A stretch of 64,000 nucleotides of DNA from Sepioteuthis lessoniana. Its lineage: Eukaryota; Mollusca; Cephalopoda; Myopsida; Loliginidae. The notes beneath the pieces were generated by a model that saw only the letters and a list, made by a program, of their open reading frames with translations, was not told the origin of the DNA and made no database searches. The DNA lies in contig OY757904.1 of the NCBI GenBank assembly GCA_963585895.1, positions 64,484,961 to 64,548,960 on the forward strand, given 5' to 3'. The position numbers and the translations under genes were made by a program. Positions 23,568 to 33,649 of this stretch are shown here, piece by piece (position 1 is the stretch's first letter; each line of letters opens with the position of its first letter).

Positions 23568-23648
23568 ATAGAAACAACCACTCTCTTTCATGCACATACA
23601 CATTCAATTTCATATATGTTTATGTTGGCGTGTCTGTCTTTGTAAGAG

Positions 23649-23651
<3 letters not shown>

Positions 23652-23708
<57 letters not shown>
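23652..23708. repeat. (TG)n microsatellite
   Basis: About 28 TG units. The poly-(Cys-Val) frames across it are artefacts of the repeat. Confidence 0.9.
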
Positions 23709-23709
<1 letters not shown>

Positions 23710-23832
23710 ATGCATTTATATGTGTGTATGTGTGAGAGGCACATGAAGCACCATGTTCATATTAAAAAAAACACGTGTCCATGTCTCATTACGTGTATAT
23801 GTAAATAAGCGTCGGGAGTGCAGTCAAATACA

Positions 23833-23835
<3 letters not shown>

Positions 23836-23882
<47 letters not shown>
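23836..23882. repeat. (TA)n microsatellite
   Basis: About 23 TA units. Confidence 0.9.
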
Positions 23883-23883
<1 letters not shown>

Positions 23884-23884
23884 T

Positions 23885-24435
23885 TGTCTACGTTCGCTCC
23901 GTTCGTTTGACTATGTTTGGCTACGTTTTAGTTTTTCTGTTTGTTTAAATGGAAGAAGAAAAAAAGTTGAGTGTATGAACGTTTGCAGTCATGACTCTTT
24001 CCAATGTATATTGTATGTGCTTATTGTACTCTACTTTGAGACGAACTAACATGACATAAACTGGATAGCAATTTAATGACGAACTTCCCCAAATTACGAT
24101 AAACTAATTAGATAGAAAACGGATATTCAAAAAATAATTACGAGTTTAGATTGCGAAATAATTACTCAAGATTACACTGACTGCCCGAGGCAAGGCTTGG
24201 AAGATACGCCAGAGAAAAGTCAAGCGTCATCGTTTGATGTATACGCTATTATCTGGGGCTAACATCGACAGATGTCAACTAGTGCAAAGCACAACGTCTG
24301 GGTAAGAAGGAAGTACTGTTTTTCATTGGGATGATGGGGTTTTCGTATATTTAATTATTCGGATGTTGCAATGGGAGAGATATTTTGAAATCGTCTCAGC
24401 TCGTGAAATTTCGGTATAGCTGATATTATCGAGCA

Positions 24436-24437
<2 letters not shown>
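23885..24437. other. No feature seen
   Basis: Nothing recognised up to the first (ATT)n tail of the LINE cluster. Confidence 0.4.
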
Positions 24438-24484
<47 letters not shown>

Positions 24485-25068
24485 GTACTCTTTTCGAGTT
24501 TTTCCCCATGCGCTAACGCTGATGATCGTTCTATATTGTTTGGATGACAGCAAGTTTTCTCAGGTCCCTAAAACTCTTTCGAGTATTCTGGCCGATTTCA
24601 CCTTTACAAGCATTTGGGGATCGTTACAAGCGCGCCAATTACAGCTGGTATCACTGTCATCCATGTGATTTTTCACGACCAAGTCCTTTATACGTCACGT
24701 CCTCACTCTTTTTATTCATTATTAACAAGTCAGATTTTCTGATCGGGATAAGGTGATCTATTAGAATTTTAAAACCAGCGAGAATTTTATGTTTCCTTTT
24801 CAGGATTGATCCCAGCATGTGCAGGTACCATGTGGTACCATGTGGTACCATTGTAAAATTTCAACTCCTTCCACAATTCTAAGTGGAGCACCTTCCTGAC
24901 GACGTTTACTCTTACACTCCTTTTGTTCTAGTTAGCTACATTCACTTAATATACGAATAATGGTGTCATATGTATAATCACCCAATTTAAACTTGCTATT
25001 CTATTGTATATTATCGATTTCATGACCGATTTTATTGTGTATTATCGATTTTACACTTGCTATTCTAC
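24438..25068 (-). mobile_element. R2/R4-type LINE copy A, 3' end with (AAT)n tail
   Basis: The minus-strand 3' tail is (AAT)n (24438-24484, written ATT here). The body carries the family 3' UTR words and the end of the endonuclease region (HLIPIRKSDLLIMN, an altered Arg-Pro-Asp site). It ends at the zinc-knuckle level near 25.04 kb, where copy B's own (AAT)n tail starts. Confidence 0.75.
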
Positions 25069-25524
25069 TTGTTATTATTATTATTTCTTCTTGAGAATTT
25101 TTCACATCATCGTTTGCTGATGGTCTTTCATTGAAGTTTGAATGACAGCAAGTATCTTTAAGTCTCCAGGACTCTTCTCAGTATGCAGGCCAATGTCAAT
25201 AATGCAGTTGTGGATGGTCTCCAGTCGTCCTATTATTCCTTAGTCCTCGAGTACTTATATCAATCCTTTGGTGACTATATCAAAAGCACCAATCACAATT
25301 AGTATAATCGTAATTTTTATTTTCTATAGTTTTTCAATTCCCTAGCAATGTCCAGGTACAAATGCTTCTTTTCATTTTTATTCAATTATACTCTGTGGTC
25401 AGCTGGATCAGCAATGTAAAAAATTTTGCAATTTCTCTCTTTTTTTTTTGTTGTTGATTATTATAAGGTTTGGTCGTCTGGGCGAAATTAGGGGAACCGT
25501 TTCTATCTCAAAATCCCAGAGGAG

Positions 25525-25527
<3 letters not shown>
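25069..25527 (-). mobile_element. R2/R4-type LINE copy B
   Basis: Tail TTATTATTATTATT at 25069. The body has CTGATGGTCTTTCATTGAAG and GAATGACAGCAAGT, and then the coding end. It is 5'-truncated within the endonuclease domain at CAGAGGAGTTTA, which directly abuts the (ATT)n tail of copy C. Confidence 0.75.
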
Positions 25528-25566
<39 letters not shown>

Positions 25567-25727
25567 TACTCCTCTAGAGTTTTTCACATCAGTATCAGCT
25601 GATGGTTTTTTGCTGGAGTTTGAGTGACAGCAAATCTCCTCAAGTCTCCAGGACTCGTCTCAGTAATCTGGCCGTCCTCAGCAATGCTGTCGTTTGGATA
25701 GTCTCTACCTATCCGTCAAATTCCAAT
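25528..25727 (-). mobile_element. R2/R4-type LINE copy C
   Basis: An (ATT)n tail of about 13 units (25528-25566), then only about 160 bp of the 3' end (CACATCAGTATCAGCTGATGG, CCTCAAGTCTCCAGGACTCG). The 5' truncation abuts the tail of copy D. Confidence 0.8.
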
Positions 25728-26007
25728 ATTATTATTATTATTATTATTTAATCCTTGAGAGTTTTCATATTAGTGATGGTCTTTCACAGAAGTTTGTCAT
25801 TCTGTTGGTCTTCGTGTTTTTAGTATCGTTTCTGGTGACTGAAATCAGTCCTCTTCCGTACTTCTTTTATGAAGTCTTCGAGTCATGGTATCGATGCGTT
25901 TCGCTGTTTCAATGCTTGCAAGTCTTCTTCCTCCCTCCTTTCTTGATACATATAGTCTATCAACGGGATATAATGCCTTATGCATGGTCATTAGTTTTCT
26001 TGTTTTA
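25728..26007 (-). mobile_element. R2/R4-type LINE copy D, internally deleted
   Basis: Tail (ATT)7 at 25728. After about 45 bp of 3' UTR the sequence jumps to a coding segment that lies roughly 1.1 kb further in within copy E (minus strand RLYVSRKEGGRRLASIE). It has therefore lost the zinc-knuckle and endonuclease part. The 5' end abuts the tail of copy E. Confidence 0.7.
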
Positions 26008-26029
26008 ATATTATTATAAATACTATTAT

Positions 26030-27114
26030 CATCTAATTCTTGAGAGTGTTTTTGCATCAGTTTTAGCTGATGGACTTTCACTGGTGTTTGAGTGACAGCA
26101 AGTCTCCTCCAGTCTCCAGGATTTTTCACAATATTCTCGCCGTTCTAAATAGTATACTAGTTTGGATGGTCTTCCCTCATCCTCTTATTTCCAAGTCCTG
26201 CAGTCCCTTTAATAATCCTTTGATGACTGTATTAAAAACTCTGATCACGAATTGTATAATTGTCACTTTTATGTTCCACAGTGTTTTTTGGCAAGGTCCT
26301 GGTACTTATCCTTTTTTTTTTTTTTCATTTTCTTTCAGTTTCACTCTGTGGTCAGCCAGGAAAGTAAAGTCCTCAGTTTTGCAAGTTCTCTTTTTTTTTG
26401 TTGATTACTATAAGATCTGGTCTTCGGGCCGAGATTTTGTGATCCGTCTATATGTCAAAGTCCATTGGAGATTATGTTTCGTTATCTAGGACATATGGTG
26501 GGTTGTGCATATAGCATTTGTTCGTATGGTCAAATTTCAATTTCTTTCACAACTCCCAGTGGATCACCTTGGCCATCCATATGTGCCTAGTTTTATACTC
26601 CTTCTGGGCTAATTTGCTGCATTTGCGTATTATGTGATTGATGGCTTCATCTCTATCACCACATAACCTACAATTGCTATTTTGTTACGTCTTATCTATT
26701 CTCGCTTTGATATGATTGTTTCTTTTGGCGTTGTTTTGTGTGGCTATTCGGAGAGATTCTATTTCTCCTTTAAAGTTTCCTTTTCTTAGCAACATTCAGG
26801 TTTTCTCGTGTGAGATGTTGCTTATTTTTCGTTTAAAATGCCCATAGAGTTGTTTTTCTTCCCACCTAATGTTTTCTGGTTATTCTCGTTCTGTTGGGCT
26901 TCGTATTGTCAGCATCGTTTCTAATAGCGGAAATCAGTCCTTCTTCATGCTTTTCCATAGAGTCCTTGAGTAGTTGTATCGATGCGCCAAAGCTGTCTTC
27001 AATGCTGATAAGTCCTCTTCCTCTCTGCTTTCTTGATACATATATTCTGTCAACGTCGTCTCTGGGATGTAATGCCTTATGCCTGGACATTAGTTTTCTT
27101 GTCCTTTGGTCCAC
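26030..27114 (-). pseudogene. R2/R4-type LINE endonuclease end (copy E)
   Basis: In these elements a PD-(D/E) nuclease at the C-terminus cuts the target. On the minus strand the segment 27114-26866 has RDDVDRIYVSRKQRGRG and SIEDSFGAS. A knuckle Cys-x2-Cys-x8-His-x4-Cys (CRLCGDRDEAINHIIRKC) lies near 26.69-26.63 kb, and RRPDLIVINKKK near 26.43 kb is followed by the Glu-Asp pair (TEDF). This Arg-Pro-Asp...Asp layout is the nuclease signature. A run of A's after the Lys stretch shifts the frame, so the protein is not made. Confidence 0.75.
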
Positions 27115-27182
27115 TTGCTTAACTTCTCTGGTCTACTTCGACAATGGTTCCGAATATCTAACGACGTGTTCAACCCTGGTAT

Positions 27183-28130
27183 TTATTCCTTCGATAAGGT
27201 TTTTGCTTCATAGTTTTGTCTCGAGTTCCTTTTTGGTTCACCTGAAATATTCTTTCTTTTTTTTTCTTTCATCTCAACTAGTTTAATAGTGTCAGCTTTC
27301 AGGACGCCCCAGTATTTGTATGTTTCCTTTTCATCGAGCGTTCTAATCTTGTCTTGATTTGGTTGTTCCATTCCATCTGTCAGGTGTCGTTTGTTGCTTT
27401 TTATCTCAAGCATGGTGCATTTTTCTGTGTCAAATTCCATTCCTATTTCCTGACTCTATATTCTCACTACATGTATTAGATTTTACAATTCTCTTTCATT
27501 TGCAAACAGTTTGATGTCGTCCTTGTACATTAGGTGATTGATCTTTTCCTGTGATTTACTAAGTGTCATCCGGCTGTGCATTTTCTGAGTATGTGGTTTA
27601 GTGGTATCATTGCAATTATGAAAAGTAACTGTGATTGTACAATTCCTTGAAATATACCTCTTTGGAGATTTGCTTCAGCTAAGCTTCTCTCTCCTGCTGT
27701 CAGTTCCACTTTCCAGGTTTTCATGGTTTTCTCGATAAATTTTATGACTTTATCTGATATTTTGTATATTTTGAGGCAGTTTAATTTCCAGCTTTTTGAG
27801 GCCATACCATTGTAGATTTGCTGATCTATGTATAGTCACTCTCCTGTGCCTCTGGATGCTTTGCGGCATCGTTTTTGTTCTACAGGGAACAATCCGTGGC
27901 TTGTTAGTTAGTTGTAAATATTTTCCCTTATTAGTGCTGTTAATATTTTCCGTATCTTAGTTAGGTACGTTATGGGTCTGTAGTTATTTGGGGTTATTCA
28001 CCAGATTGGGGGTCCTGGATCAGTGTGGTCTTTCCTTTGGCCATCCATTCGGAGACGTGTGCTCATTGAAGGCATCTGTTTATTTAGAGAGCTAGTCTAT
28101 CATGAATGCAGGGGACTTTATTGAACCAGA
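27183..28130 (-). pseudogene. R2/R4-type LINE reverse transcriptase (copy E)
   Basis: The RT copies element RNA at the cut site. Minus-strand pieces are: near 27.97 kb YLTKIRKILTALIREN (fingers); 27805-27566 with NCLKIYKISDKVI, RSLAEANLQRGIFQG (motif B region) and LLFIIAMIPLNHIL; near 27.52 kb the catalytic box HLMYKDDIKLFA; and 27440-27183 with EFDTEKCTMLE, RHLTDGMEQPNQDKIRTL and KETYKYWG. The Asp-Asp pair is kept, preceded by Tyr-Lys. Frameshifts separate the pieces. Confidence 0.8.
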
Positions 28131-28592
28131 ATCAATGTATTCCATCCGTGTCTGGAGTTTTCCAATTGATATTTTTCTTGTTTTGAGTAAATCGCTTTCG
28201 GACCTAATTCGAACCCTTTTAATTATTTTATCATATTGCGTATCTATTTGAATTTTCGATCTTTTTAATCTTCCTCCTTTCGCCAGTAATTTCTGACTTA
28301 TTTCCTCAAGTTGTATTGTTACTTTTCCTTGTGTTGCCTTTTCCTTTTTGCCTCTGCATATTCCAGTGTCTTTTTAAAAAAAATCATTTAAGCCTGTTTT
28401 CGTAGATTTTTTAAAATTTGTGTTTCCAGTCTAATTTCCCATCCTAGTTTTGATTTATTCTTCGTGATTTGTGATTGGACACCAATTTTCTCACAAACTA
28501 ATTTTGCTCCTGCATAGATTAGTTTATTTATAGCAAGGTAGTCTTTTCCCGTTCATAATTATCTTTAAATTTTCTAAATTTATTTTTGTTCT

Positions 28593-29069
28593 TTATTTAG
28601 TGTTACTCTGTGTTTGCTTTGTGCTGTTTGGTTTTGAGGCGTTTCTGTTTTTCGAAGGTGGCTGTTCATTTCTGTTAGACGGTTCTCGTTTGTCAATACT
28701 TGGTGTATCTGATATTGTATTACAAACTCTTTTATCATTTATTTTCTGATGTATTTCTAGTATTTCTAGGTCAGAAAACAAACCTTTCTCTATTATTGTC
28801 CTAACTTGCTCACCAAGTCCTTGTCTTGTTGTCTGAAAAGTAGCACATTCTTGCCAGATCATTATACTACTTTTTATATATCGTCTTTGTGTAGGTTTAC
28901 TTCTAAAATCGTAGTGTAGTGGAAGTTGATAGTCTTCCCAAGTCCATGTGTTGTGATTGCGTCTCTGATTTGTTTGGTTCCTTAAATCCTCATTCGTATA
29001 CCTGAAAAAAGAAAAGCCAACATTCGCAGGATGACATCGATTCTCTAATGTTAGCTCTGAAGAGAGCAC
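28593..29069 (-). pseudogene. R2/R4-type LINE N-terminal region (copy E)
   Basis: A 158-residue open frame on the minus strand with NTWTWEDYQLPLHYDF, SSIMIWQECATFQTT, RTIIEKGLFSDLEILEIHQK and a Ser/Thr/Asn/Gln-rich C-terminus. I recognise it as the region upstream of the RT in this LINE family. Downstream, near 28.5-28.4 kb, the minus strand reads LIYAGAKLVCEKIG, which continues the same protein. The role is presumably nucleic-acid binding. I see no clear zinc finger in what remains. Confidence 0.65.
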
Positions 29070-29220
29070 CTGCCGATCATGACACCCAGGTCTGTTGCCT
29101 GGGCCCCACGTTGTATTATATTTGGATTCAGTATTTCCATCGTGGGTGGTATATTGTCGCTATACCAGATCCGGGTCTTGCTAAAAAATAGTGCGTCTTC
29201 ACAGACGTGACCTGGTTTTC

Positions 29221-29740
29221 TCAAAGAATTGACACAAAAAAATAAATAAGAATAACAATAAAGATCTTCTTTTCCTCCTGATTTATTTTTCTTCTTTTAA
29301 TTATTTTCCTTTTCTACCCGTACGTTCCTTAATTTTTAACTTAGTATGAGTCTACATTTGTGCCTCTTTTAAAATTCAGAATTATTTTAGGTAAAGAGCT
29401 ATTGACTAGTTGGGACCAGTTATTGTAGTATTAGGTTCTGAAAGGATTAGTTCAATCTAGTTATTCTTCGACCAAAAAATAACAATAGTAATTATATGAA
29501 AACCAGCGACAGATACTAGCATTTGAGCGATAATTCAGTTACCTTCTCGAGTCGTCAGCATGGGATTAAGGCATGATAGTTCACTGCTTTTTAATTCTCT
29601 GACTTTTCACTTGGCTTTTAATAACACACGTGGAAACATTTATATTCATTCCCTCTTCATTTTTACCTTTTTCCCTTCTCAACTCTTAATTAGTTTACAA
29701 GAAATGACAGATTGTAATCTAACATTTAATACGCTAACAC
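29221..29740. other. No feature seen
   Basis: AT-rich. I cannot tell whether the first part is the 5' UTR of copy E. Confidence 0.35.
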
Positions 29741-29745
29741 AAATA

Positions 29746-29776
<31 letters not shown>

Positions 29777-30038
29777 TACCTCAACATTGCAAGAGAATAG
29801 AAAAAAACTATAGAATATGATGGTGATAATTATACCAATTGTGATTAGTGCTTTTGGCACGGTAACTAAAGGAATATTAATATTTGGAACTTGGCGGCCG
29901 AGTGGAGACCATCTAAACAACAGCATTATTGAAAACGGCAAGAATACTGAGAAGAGTTCTGGAGACTTGAGGGGACTTGCTATCATTCAATCTCCAGTGA
30001 AAGACCATCAGCTTTTGCTGATGTGAAAACTCTAATGT
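29741..30038 (+). mobile_element. R2/R4-type LINE copy F, plus strand
   Basis: Here the family 3' end runs on the plus strand: IIPIVISAFGTVTKG-type coding near 29.83 kb, then CTGGAGACTTGAGGGGACTT, CTCCAGTGAAAGACCATCAG and TTTGCTGATGTGAAAAC, ending near 30.04 kb. An (AAT)n run lies upstream at 29741-29777. It is the only copy in the cluster with this orientation. Confidence 0.75.
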
Positions 30039-30767
30039 GTAAAAATAATAATAAAAATTATTATTATTATTATTATTTACTCTTTCAGAGTTTTTCACAT
30101 CAGTGTTAGCTGATGGTTTTTCACTGGAATTTGAGTGACAGAAAGTCTCCTCAAGTCTCCAGGACTCGTCTCAGGATTCTGTCCGTTCTCAGCAATGCTG
30201 TCACTTGGATATTCTCTATCCGCCCGCCAACTTCCAAGTCCTCCAGGCCTTTTAATAATCCTGTAGTTATTGTGCCAAAAGCACCAATCACAATTGTTAC
30301 AATCGTCACTTTCATTTTCCGCAGCTTTTTCAATTCTCTAGCAAGGTCGAGATACTGATCCTTCCTTTCACATTCCTTCAGATTTATTATGTGTTCCGCC
30401 GGGACAGCAAAGTCGACAATTTTGCAAATTCTCTTTATTTTTTTATTTATTTATTTATTTTTTTTGTTGATTATTATAAGGTCTGGTCTTCTGTGAGGGA
30501 TTAGGTGATCCGTGTGTATGTTAAAGTCCCATAGGAGTTTGTGTGTTATTTTCTAGGACAGGTGCTGGGTCGTGCATACAGAATTTGTTAGTATGGCCAA
30601 ATTTAAATTCATTGGACATTTTCCAGTTGATCACCTTTCCGACCCAGTCATGTCTCGCCTTATACTCTTTTTGTGACAATTTGCTGCATTCGCTTATTTT
30701 GTGATTGATTGTTTCGTCTATGTCACCGCATAGCCTACATTTACTGTTTTGTTGCATTTTATCTATC
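30039..30767 (-). mobile_element. R2/R4-type LINE copy G
   Basis: An AAT/ATT tail at 30046-30077 is shared tail-to-tail with copy F. The body holds the 3' UTR, GDFLSL and RRVLET coding, the nuclease site RRPDLIIINKK near 30.49 kb (followed by an (AAATA)n expansion that breaks the frame), and the knuckle CRLCGDIDETINHKISEC at 30.74-30.69 kb. It is 5'-truncated at the knuckle, close to where copy A stops, and abuts the next (ATT)n. Confidence 0.8.

Positions 30768-30769
<2 letters not shown>
30521..30769 (-). pseudogene. R2/R4-type LINE knuckle and endonuclease segment (copy G)
   Basis: An 82-residue open minus-strand frame starts just before the CCHC knuckle (Cys-x2-Cys-x8-His-x4-Cys) and continues KEYKARHDWVGKVINW, FGHTNKFCMHDPAPVLEN. 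It lines up with the same part of copy E. The Met start is fortuitous because the element is truncated here. Confidence 0.75.
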
Positions 30770-30798
<29 letters not shown>

Positions 30799-31060
30799 GT
30801 AGTAGTAGTAGTAGTAGTAGTTGCAGTAGTTGTGGTAGAAGTTGTAGTATTCTCCTGGTGAATATTTCCGGGTATATTATTCAAGTCTGAGTGACAGCAA
30901 GCCTCCGAGATACATCTCAGCATTTTCACTCATTTTAACAATGCTGTGGTCTCGATGGTCTCAGTCTTTCTTCTGGTTTCCAGTTCCTTCAATCTCCTTT
31001 CCAAACGTTCGGGAAGATTTCCAAGCCCACCCACTATAATGAGTATCACCCTCAGCAGAC
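30766..31060 (-). mobile_element. R2/R4-type LINE copy H, diverged 3' end
   Basis: (ATT)n at 30766-30795, then a (GTA)n run (30799-30819), then a diverged 3' end: GTCTGAGTGACAGCAAGCCT, ATCTCAGCATTTTCACTC, AACAATGCTGTGGTCTCGAT. It lacks the CATCAG...CTGATG hairpin of the other copies and may be a related subfamily. Confidence 0.6.
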
Positions 31061-31448
31061 CTAATTTTAATTAAAAAAAATAAAGATGTCACATTGTGAC
31101 TTATGCAGCGCCAGCAATCTACAAAGTGAACGTGAAAAAATATGAGGATCTCGTCAAATACCTTGTCAAAGAGTTGAAAAAAAAAAAGCTGTGAAACATT
31201 TAAGTGATACTTACGCTAATTGTAAAGTTAGTTCTTGGAATAATTTTCAAATGAATAGTTAAGAATCTGGATTAATTGAAAATAAGTCGAAGAATCGAAA
31301 TCATACAGACTACAGGATTTGCTAGATTACTCATAATTGCTCTGGATATTCAAGTCTTCCAGCTGTCGACTCAGACATCAATAGAAAACCATCAGTTAAA
31401 ACTTTGGAAAAATCACAAAGAGTAAATTGATCATAAATATGAGATCAG

Positions 31449-31452
<4 letters not shown>
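31061..31452. other. No feature seen
   Basis: Nothing recognised. Confidence 0.4.
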
Positions 31453-31514
<62 letters not shown>

Positions 31515-31515
31515 T
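31453..31515. repeat. (TA)n-(TG)n compound microsatellite
   Basis: About 20 TA units then about 9 TG units. Confidence 0.9.
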
Positions 31516-32718
31516 CTTATGTGCATATATACGTTTGTATATGCTTCTACTCGCTATCTAATAGTAGGATTGGAACAGCCTTAACAAGAAGAACGATATA
31601 CTGAAAATTAAAACTAGATTTAGATGAGAAATTGTTTAGAAATAATTAAAGAATAAAACAGCGTTACAATAAGAATTAAGACTAATGACACACCTGGTTT
31701 TTATATCAGCACTTGGATTCAGCAGTCAAAACTATAATTTTTCTTATAGTTTATCTATCTTTCCATTTAAAATATTACATCTTTTAAGTATACATTTTTA
31801 AATGTATATTTTAAAATGTTATAAGTATAGTTCAAGAAAAATATCTATGTAAATTATTGTTTGATTGGATAACAATGCATTATTTTACTTATTTATATTT
31901 TTTAAAAGAAAAAATAACAATATATTGAAAAACAGAATTAGCTTAAACCAGTCGTTGCGGCTAAGAATAGGCATTTTGTAGCTTCTTCAGAGCAATAAGA
32001 CCCTCCGAAGATGTTTCTTGGATAGAATATTAAAGTGTATCTGATGGTGAGGCGCCAGTTTTAGACTACTTGGGAGTATGGGATCTCTTCACAATTACTC
32101 CTGAACAGACAAGACCTGAGAGTAGTTATACTAGTTTGTGTGCCAAATAGATTTTCTGAAAAATTGTTATTATTTGATGAAATACTTTAGACGCTATAGT
32201 TCTCAGCAAATTTAGTTTATTTGATTGGAATAATTGACGCGAAAGAACTTTGGATAGACGCATGATTATAATAACTAAATAGGAATAGATATTTGAAACC
32301 GTATAGCTGTGTGTAAATTAAAGTGGCCTGCATTCATTTTTTTCTCAAAAGGCTAAAGGTCAGTCCTGTTACATATTATCACCATTTTATGCTGAATTCC
32401 AAAATACTGTTTATTGTGTTTTATCTGGTCTGCTTTATAAAAAAAATTGCTTGAATACGTCACCACAAATTGTCCACAATGAAAACAATTCAAAAGTTAT
32501 TGCCGATCGTGCTTACTTGATGTTTAGTATAACATATAATGTTGTATGTGTACCTACCTACGGTTTACCACCCTGCTTGCCAGCACCCACACATCTAGTT
32601 GGGTCAGGGCTTATCCCTCAGCTTAAAATGATTTGATGTACTCTGTCAAGATTCAACAACGAGTAGAGTGCTGATTTATTTTTTCTCTTTTCAACTTGAT
32701 ATTTGTATTCCAGTAAGC
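31516..32718. other. No feature seen
   Basis: AT-rich, no domain recognised. The end may include non-coding flank of the decayed ORF that follows. Confidence 0.4.
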
Positions 32719-32719
32719 A

Positions 32720-33640
32720 TGGATCGCAAGCTTAAGAATAATCCAATCAGGTTCTGTTATGTCTTGTGTAAAGTATTTCTTCGTAACAGTCAAGAAAACA
32801 CCCTGATTTTGTGAAGAAGGCCTATCACGTTTACATTTGAATCAAACAAGGGGATCTGGATAAACTGTTTGTTATGAAACATGTGTGGAGTAACTTGATG
32901 GAGGGGAGGAATGATAAAATGAAGAGTATGTTATTTGCCATTCCATTGCTCTGGAGGGAAGGAAATGATCACATTACGCACTGTTATTTTTGCATGATAA
33001 ATCTACAAGGAATACAATGCTCAGACCTTTCTGTTCCTGAGCCCGAGGGTAACATAAAATATAGCTCTATTCCAAATATCGTGATGTGACTATTACAGCT
33101 GGGGATGACGAATACAAGCAGAACTCAACGACCTGACACGAAACCTGACCCTTTCAAAGGAGTCTTTTTAGCTGCTGGGTTCATGTCTCAAATCTGTGGG
33201 TACCAGGAATATTATTCATCTAGTATCGAGACAGTGAGAGAGAATTAAGACAATTTTCAGTATACAGGATAAGTCATTGTTTTATTGTAACTATATTACT
33301 GGAATAATCAAATCAATGGGCTTGTATGATAATACAGGATAGAGACTTTTTATTGACTTATCCAGCAGATATCGCAAAGCAGTTCTTCTACATAATGGTA
33401 GTAGTTTTTCATCAATCCCTATGAAGCATTCAGTGCAAATGGGCTCGAATATCATTCAAACTGTACTTTCTGCAGTCACGAAGACTTTTGCATTAGGGAA
33501 GAGCGTTAGTAATGCCGATGGGATGTGAACTTTCTCGCTGACTACTGCTGGTGCTTAAAACTGGATTTGGTAGCTGTTGACACAGGAGAAGGTCCTTGAA
33601 AAGACCTTTCATCCATAAATAGCTTCTTTATGCATTTTCC
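32720..33640 (+). pseudogene. Decayed copy of a multi-copy protein family of unknown function
   Basis: The plus strand opens with Met-Asp-Arg-Lys-Leu-Lys-Asn-Asn-Pro (32720) and RFCYV. It then has FAIP..W-type sequence near 32.94 kb, AELNDLTRNLTLSKES near 33.12 kb, KSMGLYDNTG near 33.32 kb, AVLLHNGSSFSSIP near 33.38 kb and NFLADYCWCLKLD near 33.53 kb, followed by a Lys-Thr-Phe-His-Pro ending. From memory these are N-terminal, middle and C-terminal signposts of a long protein annotated only as uncharacterised in many spider and cephalopod genomes. More than half of the expected length is missing between the last two signposts, and there are many frameshifts. Its role is unknown; copy number suggests a mobile or virus-like origin, which is inference. 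Confidence 0.65.
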
Positions 33641-33649
33641 AGTTTACTG

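Larger units (their letters stand above)
26008..29220 (-). mobile_element. R2/R4-type LINE copy E, the longest
   Basis: The 3' end (AT-rich triplet tail at 26008-26035) and 3' UTR are followed on the minus strand by a restriction-like endonuclease site, a CCHC knuckle, a linker, an RT and an N-terminal region reaching about 29.2 kb. At about 3.2 kb it spans nearly the whole element but has many stops. It is the reference copy for the truncated copies around it. LINEs with a CCHC knuckle followed by a PD-type endonuclease belong to the R2/NeSL/R4 lineage. Placement within it needs a tree. Confidence 0.8.

Noticed and set aside
23516..23808. Two overlapping frames rich in Cys-Val and Tyr-Ile
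   Set aside because: They are translations of (TG)n and (TA)n microsatellites, not proteins.
24323..24553. Frame with a poly-Asn run
   Set aside because: The Asn run is the (AAT)n tail of LINE copy A read on the minus strand.
24438..31060. Regularly repeated unit suggesting a CRISPR-like or satellite array
   Set aside because: The units have different lengths and 5' ends and share only the LINE 3' end and tail, so they are separate truncated insertions.
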